The notes under the pieces are model-generated. The model was not told where the DNA came from and did no database searches. It saw only the letters and a program-made list of their open reading frames with translations. From Nocardia pneumoniae NBRC 100136 (GTDB lineage: Bacteria; Actinomycetota; Actinomycetes; Mycobacteriales; Mycobacteriaceae): a DNA stretch of 64,000 bases. The stretch is taken from assembly GCF_000308755.1 (NCBI RefSeq), contig NZ_BAGF01000151.1:1-64000 (forward strand), given 5' to 3'. Positions 51,495 through 59,079 of the stretch are shown here, piece after piece. The first letter of the stretch is position 1. Every line of letters begins with the position of its first letter. Position numbers and translations under genes: made by a program.

Positions 51495-52565
51495 ATGCTG
51501 GTGACAGGACAGATGCTCAGGGATGCACGTGTGGCCGCGGATGTCTCGCTGCGCGAGATGTCGAAGAGGATCATGCTCGATAAGGGGTACCTGAGCCGGG
51601 TCGAAACGGGACCGGCCGGGAAAGCCGTCCCCGATTGGATCATCGACCGATACGAGGAGCAACTCGGAGTGGACATACGCCGTCGTACCCTGCTCGGTGG
51701 TCTGGCCGGTGCCGTCGTGCCCGGCCCGGTCACCGATGCTGTCCGGCGCATGTTCGAAGACGACGTCATGCCGATCGGCATCGATGCCTGGACAGCACGC
51801 ATGGAGCAGCACGCCGCCGACTGCATGACTGTCGGTGCAGCCGAGATGCAGTCGCGCATCGCAGCAGATCTCATCGTTCTGCGCCCGCAGTTGCTGTCTC
51901 GCCAGATGTGGGCCATTGCCGCCCGCCTCATGGTCCTGCACGGCGCACCGCTGTCCGACGTGGCCGACAGCCAGGCAACCGCGCGCTGGTACCAGGCAGC
52001 GGTGAGCGCCGCCGACCGCTCCGACGACACATCCACCCAGGTGTGGGTGCGCGGACGCTCAGCGTTGAACATGGCGCATCCGAGTGCAGCCCTGTCCGTC
52101 TGCCAGGAGCTGGCGCAGGCAGGCAGCCAGATATCCCCAGCTCCGACGGTGGGTCGGCTGATGTCACTCATCTCGCTGGCCAACGTCCACGCTCTCAGCG
52201 GCGACGAATCAGCCACCCGGACCGTGCTCGAAGACGCACAACGTGTCTTCGACTCGGTGGGCACCACCGACGAGGTTTCAGACTGGGCGATGCCGGAGTG
52301 GCGGATGAACGTCGACATCTCGCTGGTGCTCGCTCGACTCGGCGACCAGACCGCCGACCGGGCTCAGCAAGAGGCCGAGCGGACCATGCCCAATCGATTC
52401 GCTCGCTACGCCACTCACCTCGAAATGCACCGAGGGCTGGCGCTCGCCAAGTCCGGCGACCGGGCCGAAGGCATCGCGCACGCACGCCGAGCGCTGAATG
52501 ACCTGTCGGCCGATCGCCACAGCGTCGCACTACGCCGCCTGGTCGCCGAAGTCGCCGCCTGCTGA
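51495..52565 (+). CDS. XRE-type helix-turn-helix regulator with TPR-like C-terminal region
   Basis: This 356-residue protein begins with an XRE/Cro-type DNA-binding domain (residues 1-60; LRDARVAADVSLREMSKRI, GYLSRVE) followed by a long alpha-helical region with TPR-like spacing, as in many actinobacterial regulators that read a peptide or metabolite signal. The purine-rich GGGGGTGG lies just before the ATG at 51495, while the upstream extension of the open frame is not protein-like. It is divergent from the phosphomannomutase and lies directly upstream of the radical-SAM operon on the same strand (179-bp gap), so it is the likely controller of one or both units. Regulation is inferred from position; the ligand is unknown. 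Confidence 0.85.
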   Translation: MLVTGQMLRDARVAADVSLREMSKRIMLDKGYLSRVETGPAGKAVPDWIIDRYEEQLGVDIRRRTLLGGLAGAVVPGPVTDAVRRMFEDDVMPIGIDAWTARMEQHAADCMTVGAAEMQSRIAADLIVLRPQLLSRQMWAIAARLMVLHGAPLSDVADSQATARWYQAAVSAADRSDDTSTQVWVRGRSALNMAHPSAALSVCQELAQAGSQISPAPTVGRLMSLISLANVHALSGDESATRTVLEDAQRVFDSVGTTDEVSDWAMPEWRMNVDISLVLARLGDQTADRAQQEAERTMPNRFARYATHLEMHRGLALAKSGDRAEGIAHARRALNDLSADRHSVALRRLVAEVAAC

Positions 52566-52744
52566 CAGGCAACGATAAGGCAACGCCAAACTCATTCCGC
52601 CTCTTTGCTTTTCGCCATAGCGTCGAAGACACCCGACGCCGGGTCGATGCCGGTCCCACATCCCGGCACACCGACCAGCGGTGAGCCGCGGTTGGTGGCG
52701 AAAGCCCCCGGCGTCGGGATTTTCCGACGGCGAGAGGCGAATCA

Positions 52745-53227
52745 ATGGCCGTGCATAGCGGCAACGAGACAGAGGCAACTCCACGACAGATCTACCACTC
52801 CATGCTCGCCTGGTGTGACCAACTGGGCATGACAGAGCACGCCGCACGGATGCGTGCCGCAGGACCACCTTCACCTCAAGAGCGCGACGCCAACCCCGGC
52901 CCGGTCGAAGTCCAGGTGCGCCACACCTCGGCCGATGCGCCGTCTGCGCAGCTCGGCGAAGCATGCGACACCGAAGAGGTCCTGAACGAAGCCAAGCCCC
53001 CGGTCTTGCCGGACGGCAGGTCGAACATGAGCAGCGCTGTTCGCGCCGAGCCGGGCGGCTTCTGGGAGACGGATCTCAGCAAGGAGATGTCCGCGCCAGC
53101 ACCGCCGAATCCTGACCGCGTCGAATTCGGCAAGACGGCCTGTCTCACGGATGTCGCTCCACGAAAAGGAGCCAGCGGCACGGGCGTCTACGGCGTTCCA
53201 CAGCGACGCAGGAAGGACGCGCCATGA
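52745..53227 (+). CDS. Unknown 160-residue protein, first gene of the radical-SAM operon
   Basis: I do not recognise a family. The N-terminal 45 residues (RQIYHSMLAWCDQLGMTEHA) form a plausible helical unit, and the remainder is Pro/Ser/Glu-rich and probably disordered. A GAGAGG-like Shine-Dalgarno lies about nine bases before the ATG. Its stop overlaps the start of the next gene (ATGA), tying it to the operon. The long unstructured tail and small helical head would suit an adaptor or regulatory partner, but no function is claimed. Confidence 0.6.
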   Translation: MAVHSGNETEATPRQIYHSMLAWCDQLGMTEHAARMRAAGPPSPQERDANPGPVEVQVRHTSADAPSAQLGEACDTEEVLNEAKPPVLPDGRSNMSSAVRAEPGGFWETDLSKEMSAPAPPNPDRVEFGKTACLTDVAPRKGASGTGVYGVPQRRRKDAP

Positions 53228-53712
53228 CGTCAAACCAACGCACCATGCTGATCGAAAGGACTGGCGCCGAAGTCGTGCTTCCAGACTATCGATCGGTGGC
53301 GGATGCTATCCGAAACGCGTTCCGCGACAGACCATCTGACACGTTCCTCATCCGCCAGGCCCGCGCCTTCGGCCAACTTCACTTGAATCGCGCACTCTTT
53401 CCAACCCGAAGCGACAGCATCGACCGCCGCCGATCGGAAGTGGCTTCAATGGTGGACAACTGGGTCGCCTTGGCCATCCCTTCGCGGCCGGGCACCAGCA
53501 GCCCGCGAAGGTCGCTCGGTGCCCTGCTCGATGACATGGCTGCAGCTGAGGTCGAAGCCGACCGGCTGCGGCTGGGCTCGGAATCAGTCGGCGCCGTGCA
53601 CCAAGCATGGACAGCACTTGGCGAACTCGCCAACCGGTGGACCGATCTCGTCGAGCAGATCACCAACTCCCAACCGTGGCGCTGGTTCGCAGATGAGGCG
53701 CAGAACAATTGA
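53224..53712 (+). CDS. DUF4254-like protein
   Basis: This 162-residue helical protein resembles DUF4254 proteins. The pattern supporting this is the helix with QLHLNRALFP, the RRSEVASMVDNWV block, the Ser/Arg-rich loop, SLGALLDDMAAAEVEADRL and the final VHQAWTALGELANRWTDLVEQI. The family has no established function that I know of; members are small all-helical proteins. The start overlaps the previous stop and the end overlaps the next start by 20 bp, so expression is strongly coupled to its neighbours. The family call rests on pattern memory and should be confirmed by profile search. Confidence 0.65.
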   Translation: MTSNQRTMLIERTGAEVVLPDYRSVADAIRNAFRDRPSDTFLIRQARAFGQLHLNRALFPTRSDSIDRRRSEVASMVDNWVALAIPSRPGTSSPRRSLGALLDDMAAAEVEADRLRLGSESVGAVHQAWTALGELANRWTDLVEQITNSQPWRWFADEAQNN

Positions 53713-54037
53713 CACGTTCTCAGCTGTCACGGTCATCTACGTGCTGGTCGGGGCAAGTGTCATCGGCACAGGTGGCTGGTTACTGCTGCATTCGCGCTCA
53801 CAGCGCAGCGGCAAGCTGACCGTCGCCACCATCAGAGACCGGCTCTCCCACGACGCGCCACACCGTCCACTGTCGGTGGCCCAGGCCCGCGAGCAACTGG
53901 TCCACCACCGCGAATGCGACCGCCGACACTGCGCCCGACGTCGGGCAATCGACCGAACCCTCGACGCCGCAGAACGTCATCGGCCGCGCGTCACCGCGTC
54001 CGCACCCACCGAACCACTGCCGCGAATCACCGATTGA
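53693..54037 (+). CDS. Small single-pass membrane protein
   Basis: This is a 114-residue protein with one clear transmembrane helix at about residues 9-30 (AVTVIYVLVGASVIGTGGWL), short basic residues on both sides, and a soluble Arg/His-rich C-terminal tail with a Cys pair (HRECDRRHC). The ATG at 53693 lies inside the end of the DUF4254-like gene, so the two overlap by 20 bp. The topology and the coupled position suggest it anchors or senses for the operon products at the membrane. No family recognised. Confidence 0.6.
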   Translation: MRRRTIDTFSAVTVIYVLVGASVIGTGGWLLLHSRSQRSGKLTVATIRDRLSHDAPHRPLSVAQAREQLVHHRECDRRHCARRRAIDRTLDAAERHRPRVTASAPTEPLPRITD

Positions 54038-54049
54038 AAGGCGCTTGCC

Positions 54050-55234
54050 ATGAGCGACCGCGAGCAAGTATCCAGCCTGTCCCGCGCCAGGCGGCAACTG
54101 CCGCTCCTCACCGTTGCGCAACAGGAACTGCTACGACCAGACCTGCGCGAAGTCATCGAATACCGGAAATCTGGACTGAGCGTCAACCACATCATCGGCT
54201 GCCCGCTCGACTGCGGATACTGCATCCGGCACGTCTTCGACAACTTCGAGATGAAGACACCACGCGCCCTCATGACCGACGCCGACGCCGCGGCCATGCT
54301 GCTCGCACACCCATACTTCCGGCCCCACATCACCCCGATCCAGCTGTTCAACCGGGCCACCGACCCCATGCTGCCGCCGGTCAAGCCGCACACGTTCGAG
54401 ATGCTCAGACTGCTGGACCAGCAAGCGCTGACCAACCACGTCCTGGTCATCACCCGCTGGCGCATCGAACCCGCCGACTGCGACATCCTCAACTCGATCA
54501 GCAACCTTCGACTCACCGTCCTCGTCACACACTCCGGCATCGACGACGATCGCATCGAGCCCGTCGACTCGAACATCGCCGCCACATCCCTGCGCACCGC
54601 CTACCAGCACGCCGACAAATACCGGGTCGTGTTGTACTGGCGACCGATCGTCCCGGCGCTCAACGACACCGACGACCACCTCCAACACGCGTTCGAACTG
54701 AGCCACTACGCGCACGCGACCGTCTTCACCGGACTGTTCTTCAAAGACGAAATCCGGGACTACTACCAGTCGCACGGACTGCCCGAACCGTACCTGGAAG
54801 GCGCGCGCCGCAAAGTGTTCCCCGCAGACATCGAACACCGCATCCTGAATGCGGCAGCCGAACACGGCACCGGATCGCCACTGTTTCGCAAGACCAGCTG
54901 CGCCGTCGCCTACGCCCATGGCGTCGCCGACTACAACGGCCACTACGGTATCCGCGAGTTGTGCGATATCTGCCCCACCGCCCAGATCCAGCGCTGCGCC
55001 GACGACTGGCACCGCCCCGACACCCAGCAGGCAGCCACATTCGCCGAGCAACTCGGGGGCAGTCTAGTGGAGGTCAACGACCGCGCAATCGTGGTCAGCG
55101 GCCTATCGGAGCAGCCGCGCTACCTCATGCAACACAACCTGCGCTACCAGGTCCACGACGTCACCAAACCGCACCACCCCCACCGCCACGGTCGCGCCGA
55201 CCTCGGCTGGCCCGAGAGCAAGGAGAAGCAGTGA
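54050..55234 (+). CDS. Radical SAM enzyme with CX3CX2C cluster motif
   Basis: This 394-residue protein has the radical SAM [4Fe-4S] motif C-PLD-C-GY-C at Cys51, Cys55 and Cys58, inside NHIIGCPLDCGYCIRHVF. The following residues fit a TIM-barrel core. The C-terminal part has further cysteines near 284, 305, 308 and 316 (ELCDICPTAQIQRC), which could bind an auxiliary cluster or zinc. The spacing and helical start recall spore-photoproduct-lyase-like radical SAM proteins more than peptide-modifying ones; there is no small precursor peptide beside it. AAGG lies about ten bases upstream of the ATG. Its stop overlaps the exonuclease start (GTGA), and the pairing with nucleic-acid and nucleotide enzymes suggests a nucleotide or DNA substrate. 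That substrate is inference. Confidence 0.88.
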   Translation: MSDREQVSSLSRARRQLPLLTVAQQELLRPDLREVIEYRKSGLSVNHIIGCPLDCGYCIRHVFDNFEMKTPRALMTDADAAAMLLAHPYFRPHITPIQLFNRATDPMLPPVKPHTFEMLRLLDQQALTNHVLVITRWRIEPADCDILNSISNLRLTVLVTHSGIDDDRIEPVDSNIAATSLRTAYQHADKYRVVLYWRPIVPALNDTDDHLQHAFELSHYAHATVFTGLFFKDEIRDYYQSHGLPEPYLEGARRKVFPADIEHRILNAAAEHGTGSPLFRKTSCAVAYAHGVADYNGHYGIRELCDICPTAQIQRCADDWHRPDTQQAATFAEQLGGSLVEVNDRAIVVSGLSEQPRYLMQHNLRYQVHDVTKPHHPHRHGRADLGWPESKEKQ

Positions 55235-55848
55235 TCGCCATCCCGAACGCACTGCGCGGCAACAACCTCGCCGTTGTCGACGTCGAGGGCAACGGCCAGA
55301 CACCACCCGAAATCATCGAGATCGCCATCCTCCCCGTCTCCGGCGACACCGCCAGCCATACCGACCTCCGGTCATGGCTCATCCGCCCACAACACCCGAT
55401 CACCCCGATCGTCACCCGCAAAGTCCACGGCATCACCAACAACGACGTCGACAACTGCCCCCGATGGGCAGACGTCGCACCGGAGATCGATGCCGCACTG
55501 GCACAACGCACCCTCGTAGCCCACAACGCCGGCGTCGAACAACGTGTCCTGGCCGCACACCTGCCGTCCTGGACCCCACCCATGGTGCTGGACACCCTCC
55601 GACTCGCGAAGAAAGTCTGGCCCGGCCTGCCCGGCTACAGCCTCGACAAACTCATCGACCACGCCCACCTCGACGTCTCCGCACTCGCCGAACACGGATA
55701 CCACCGCGCAGGCTACGACACGTGGGCCGCATGGCTGCTGCTGTGCAAACTCATCGACGACACCCACTTGGACTGGACCGGTCTTGTCAACGCGGCAGCA
55801 CCTAAGGAGTTCGTGCCGGCACCCGAGCCTGAAGGAGGACTCTGGTGA
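55231..55848 (+). CDS. DEDDh-type 3'-5' exonuclease (DnaQ/RNase T fold)
   Basis: This 205-residue protein has a full DEDDh exonuclease pattern. ExoI is VVDVEGNG (Asp17 and Glu19). ExoII is in LVAHNAGVEQRVL, where the expected Asp after Ala-Gly is represented as Gly-Val-Glu, so the second acidic residue is atypical. ExoIII is HRAGYDTWAA, giving the His and final Asp. KVHGIT is the common helix after the first motif. Such enzymes trim DNA or RNA 3' ends, or in some cases hydrolyse dinucleotides. GTG at 55231 is the start: it overlaps the radical SAM stop and has AGGAG six bases upstream. Pairing with a radical SAM enzyme and a P-loop ATPase/kinase is unusual. Confidence 0.86.
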   Translation: MIAIPNALRGNNLAVVDVEGNGQTPPEIIEIAILPVSGDTASHTDLRSWLIRPQHPITPIVTRKVHGITNNDVDNCPRWADVAPEIDAALAQRTLVAHNAGVEQRVLAAHLPSWTPPMVLDTLRLAKKVWPGLPGYSLDKLIDHAHLDVSALAEHGYHRAGYDTWAAWLLLCKLIDDTHLDWTGLVNAAAPKEFVPAPEPEGGLW

Positions 55849-56468
55849 GCCAACCACGACCCGAAGTGGTGCGACCAGTCACCGTCGCGATCACCGGAAC
55901 ACATTCCACCGGGAAAACGACCTTCCTGACTCGACTCGCCGACAGGCTCAGACGCGACCGAGTGAACGTCGCCGTTGTCAGCGACCTCGGCGCCCAAGCC
56001 CAGCAACTCGGTCTGCCAATCTTGTATAACCACACCTGGGCATCGACGCTGTGGATCGTCACCCGCGGTATCAGCAACGAGATTCAATCATGGACGACTG
56101 CCGATGTTGTACTAATCGACCGCGCCGTACCCGATGCTCTCGGCTACTACAAGGCAGCCCTCGACTACCGCGACCACCGCGCCGATCCTCACCGCATCCA
56201 CCATCTCGAAGATCTCATCGCCAACCACAGCCAGAACTACGATCTCGTCCTGCGCACAGTGCTGGACAACCGATTACCGCTGGGCCTGGCGAAACCGCGC
56301 GACACCGACATGGAATTCCGCGCTCTCGCCGACCACCATGTCGAGAAGGTGCTTACCCGCCTCGACATCGAGCACGACCTATTGCCTGCCGAAGGGCACG
56401 ACCGTGCCCTGGTAAAGGCTTTGACGTTCATCAGACAACGGCTGGACGAATTCCCGGCTTCCGTTTAG
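55845..56468 (+). CDS. NadR-like P-loop ATPase/nucleoside kinase (AAA_28 type)
   Basis: This 207-residue protein has a Walker A motif ITGTHSTGKTTFLTRL at residues 16-31, a Walker B-like VVLIDRAVPDAL near 88, and a C-terminal lid rich in Arg and Asp. The layout matches the small ATPase/kinase family that includes the nicotinamide-riboside kinase domain of NadR and other nucleoside kinases. It would phosphorylate a small nucleoside-like substrate or act as an ATP switch. The start is GTG at 55845, overlapping the exonuclease stop, with GGAGG upstream. It is the last gene of the coupled operon, and no terminator is evident right after it. The substrate is unknown. Confidence 0.82.
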   Translation: MSQPRPEVVRPVTVAITGTHSTGKTTFLTRLADRLRRDRVNVAVVSDLGAQAQQLGLPILYNHTWASTLWIVTRGISNEIQSWTTADVVLIDRAVPDALGYYKAALDYRDHRADPHRIHHLEDLIANHSQNYDLVLRTVLDNRLPLGLAKPRDTDMEFRALADHHVEKVLTRLDIEHDLLPAEGHDRALVKALTFIRQRLDEFPASV

Positions 56469-56550
56469 AGGCGACAGCAGCGCCCGGCCACTCGACACCG
56501 AGCGCGCCTCGGTCGATCTGCCGGGCACGCCTTGGGTAGGTTGCAATTCT

Positions 56551-56842
56551 TTGACGGCGTCGCGGCTGACCGAGAAGATGGATCAGCCCACGTGTGTGCA
56601 GATCCTGCGAGCCACCGCCATGTGCGACGGCGACTACACCCACACGACTTCGGTCACATTGCGCTGCACCTCGTCGAACAGATGCGCGCCGCTGGCGCGC
56701 CGACCACACCCAGCCGTCGATGGACCCAGGACGATTCTGGACCTACCTGCACTACGCCCTGATTCGGTTCGACACCGAGTTCGGACAACCACGCCACGAC
56801 GCGATCAACTACACCCGCTACGCCGTCACCAGCAGCGGCTGA
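56551..56842 (+). pseudogene. Doubly frameshifted relic of a small protein
   Basis: Three reading frames each hold part of a coherent sequence: MCDGDYTHT, then DFGHIALHLVEQMRAAGAP, then DPGRFWTYLHYALIRFDTEF continuing to RYAVTSSG. One shift lies near 56645 and the other between 56695 and 56722. I do not know the family. The last segment is well conserved in look (aromatic-rich, ends cleanly with a stop), so decay is recent. Confidence 0.5.
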
Positions 56843-57363
56843 ATCGTTGCTCGCCACCACCAAACCGTCCACCCCTGGCACGCGCCATGGCCGACGCATG
56901 GCACACCACACCCGACCCAACCGCATTGACTACGGTGAAGCAGCGCGCCTGAGAACGCATCATCGGCTGGACCGGAAGCGCACACCGAGACGTATCCTGC
57001 CGAGGGCACGAACGATCGGCTTCGAGTCGGAGATCAAGTGGACTGGGACGGAGTCTCATTCTGGCGCGAGTCGGACGAACCGCACAGCACGGACCACTCC
57101 TAGTACGCGGCCTGGATTGGCCAGCACTTCGGCCTGCTGGTGGCAGAAAATCCGGAGGCGGTCGTCGCTACGGCACAGGCGTAGTTCGGGCAGGAGTTCG
57201 CTGACTGGACTCGTCCCTTCTTGGCCAACTAGGGCACCGTCAGCCAACTGCAAGCCAAGCGACAAGTAGCTCTCTGTAGTCGCGAATGCTGCTGGCCCGC
57301 TCCCGCCACGCCTCGGCCTGCTCATAGGTAGACGAAGATGCCTGGGCACTGGAGACTTGTAGG
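56843..57363. other. Gap with a probable minus-strand frameshifted gene relic
   Basis: No intact gene is present. On the minus strand from about 57363 to 57056, two frames join into one plausible C-terminal sequence: YEQAEAWRERASSIRDY and YRELLVAWLAV in one, then GALVGQEGTSPVSELLPE down to a stop at 57056 in the other. The shift lies near 57248. It abuts the first ABC-3C gene and looks like the broken end of an older gene at an insertion boundary. Confidence 0.4.
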
Positions 57364-58551
57364 ATGGCGGATGGCTCACACAACGCTGCACCGAACGCGG
57401 TTGGCTACCAACATCAAACTTGGTGGGCCCTGGTCGAACTCCTGCGATCAGGGCCTGACCGGCCGGACAGCGCCATCAGTTTGGAGTTATATGACGATAT
57501 CGCATGGGATAATGCCGGTACTCCAACCGAATTACTGCAAGTCAAACATCATCAAGGCAACAGTCGCTCATTAACGGACCGCGCCACGGACGTATGGAAA
57601 ACGATTCAAGTTTGGATGGATACGGCGCGACCAGGCGATGCCGACGGTCCACGACTGATCTTGGTCACCACCCAGAAGGCGGCATCGGGAAGCGCCATGG
57701 CAGCACTGCGTCCGACGAGCCGCAACGAGGATGCGGCGCTCGCTGGTCTACTAGCGGTCGCTACGGAAGAGGGCGCGAAGGAAACACTGGATACCCGTCG
57801 ACAGTTCCTTGCTCTGGGTACTTCGCAACAACGCGCTTTTCTCCATAGAATCTCTGTTTCTGACGCGTCCCCCCATGCGGAAGACGTTCACGAGGCCGTA
57901 CGGAGCTGCCTTCGGTGGACGCTTCCCAAGGGACACGAAGAGTTGTTCCTCGCGATGGTCTGGCAGTGGTGGGACAGCCAAGCCCTCGCACTCCTGCAGG
58001 GGCGCATCGCCAACCTTGATGTCGGTGCGGCGCAAGAAGCAATCGCCCACATACGCGACCAATTCACACAGGAAACACTACCGACCCTAGTTCAGCTCGC
58101 CGACATCAACGAGAACGACGTCGTCGAGAGCTACCGCACCCACAAGTTCGTCCAGCAGATGCACTGGGTCGCCTTTCCGCCTAACAACCTGCAGAAAGCA
58201 ATCGTCGACTACTACCGCGCCTACACGCAGACCGTGCGGTGGCTCGATGAGGACTTGATCGGCGTCGGTGAACTGGCTGAATTCGAGAGCGAGCTCGTCG
58301 ACGAGTGGGAGCGAGAGTTCGAATGGATGTTGGATGGCCTGGAAGAACCAGCCGACGAGATAGCGAAGCAGCGGGCAGGCAAGGACTTACTTCGAACGCT
58401 TCTAGCCAACACAGCGATCACCGTGCGGTCGCGCTACAACGATTCATTTTACGCCCGTGGGCAGCGACATGCGCTGGCGGACACCGGCCGCATCGGCTGG
58501 CATGCCGACTTCAAGGCCCGGCTGGAAGACCTACTCCGGATACGAGTCTGA
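57364..58551 (+). CDS. ABC-3C system first component with nuclease-like N-terminal domain
   Basis: This 395-residue protein opens with GYQHQTWWALVELL, then LELYDDIAW and TELLQVKHH at residues 40-65. This spacing, an acidic residue followed by a Q/E-x-K strand, fits a restriction-endonuclease-like (PD-(D/E)xK) fold seen in double-stranded-DNA-cleaving defence effectors. The rest is a helical region typical of the specific component of ABC-three-component systems. It is followed by the middle component and a DUF3732-type SMC-like ATPase, which completes the recognised gene order. In such systems the ATPase is thought to sense invading DNA or a cell state and license the effector. Base composition is less GC-rich than in the PKS genes, which supports transfer. 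The role against phage or plasmids is inferred from the family. Confidence 0.82.
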   Translation: MADGSHNAAPNAVGYQHQTWWALVELLRSGPDRPDSAISLELYDDIAWDNAGTPTELLQVKHHQGNSRSLTDRATDVWKTIQVWMDTARPGDADGPRLILVTTQKAASGSAMAALRPTSRNEDAALAGLLAVATEEGAKETLDTRRQFLALGTSQQRAFLHRISVSDASPHAEDVHEAVRSCLRWTLPKGHEELFLAMVWQWWDSQALALLQGRIANLDVGAAQEAIAHIRDQFTQETLPTLVQLADINENDVVESYRTHKFVQQMHWVAFPPNNLQKAIVDYYRAYTQTVRWLDEDLIGVGELAEFESELVDEWEREFEWMLDGLEEPADEIAKQRAGKDLLRTLLANTAITVRSRYNDSFYARGQRHALADTGRIGWHADFKARLEDLLRIRV

Positions 58552-58588
58552 ACCAACTGTCGGCATGAGTTGAGATCGGAAGCCTCCA

Positions 58589-59074
58589 TTGACGGTACAG
58601 AGCCACCAACCCGCGGCAGTCGCGACGATGCTGAATCCCGCTCTGCTCGCTGCGGTGATCGCCCACGCGGCTGATGGCTATGCCAGGGAATCCGGCGTTG
58701 GACTACCGTGGGCATTGTCGTTCGTCGTTGCTCCAATGGTTCTTCACCGCAGCACACGCGACACGCTGCCGACGACGACCAGAACACATCTCGCCACCTG
58801 GGTTTCACGAAACCCAGTAGCGCGAGCCGGCCTCCCACAGCGCGCGATATCGTTGGTAGAACCAGTCCGGGCCGGCATGCGATTCGGTCTTGCACACGGA
58901 GTCTTTCGAGTGGAAGGCGACCGGTTGGTAACGTCGCAGCGGCGACGCCCTCGTGGCTTCCAAACGCCCACGGAACTCGACGGGATCCTACGCAAGTCGA
59001 ACCTGGTCGGTCGGTGGCTGTCCAAGACCGACAGCCCCGCTACTGTGTTCGCGATCCTCGGCGTGGCACCCTGA
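58589..59074 (+). CDS. ABC-3C system middle component
   Basis: This 161-residue protein matches the small middle component of ABC-three-component systems: MLNPALLAAVIAHAADGY, LPWALSFVVAPMVLHRSTRD, LPTTTRTHLATWV, a mid-protein VEPVRAGMRFGLAHGVF and the end ILRKSNLVGRWLSKTDSPAT. The family is thought to link the effector to the ATPase. The start is TTG at 58589 (ATG at 58628 is an alternative). It lies 37 bp after the first component and five bp before the ATPase start, so the three genes form one operon. Confidence 0.82.
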   Translation: MTVQSHQPAAVATMLNPALLAAVIAHAADGYARESGVGLPWALSFVVAPMVLHRSTRDTLPTTTRTHLATWVSRNPVARAGLPQRAISLVEPVRAGMRFGLAHGVFRVEGDRLVTSQRRRPRGFQTPTELDGILRKSNLVGRWLSKTDSPATVFAILGVAP

Positions 59075-59079
59075 TACCT

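Noticed and set aside
40718..57363. Second copy of the tRNA-Leu 3' end as right attachment site
   Set aside because: I scanned for GGGGGTTCAAGTCCCC-like text and saw none, so the right boundary of the element is not placed in this window.
58708..59079. Upstream extension of the DUF3732 ATPase into the middle-component gene
   Set aside because: The frame there is the shadow of the middle component; homology-like text starts right at the GTG at 59080.
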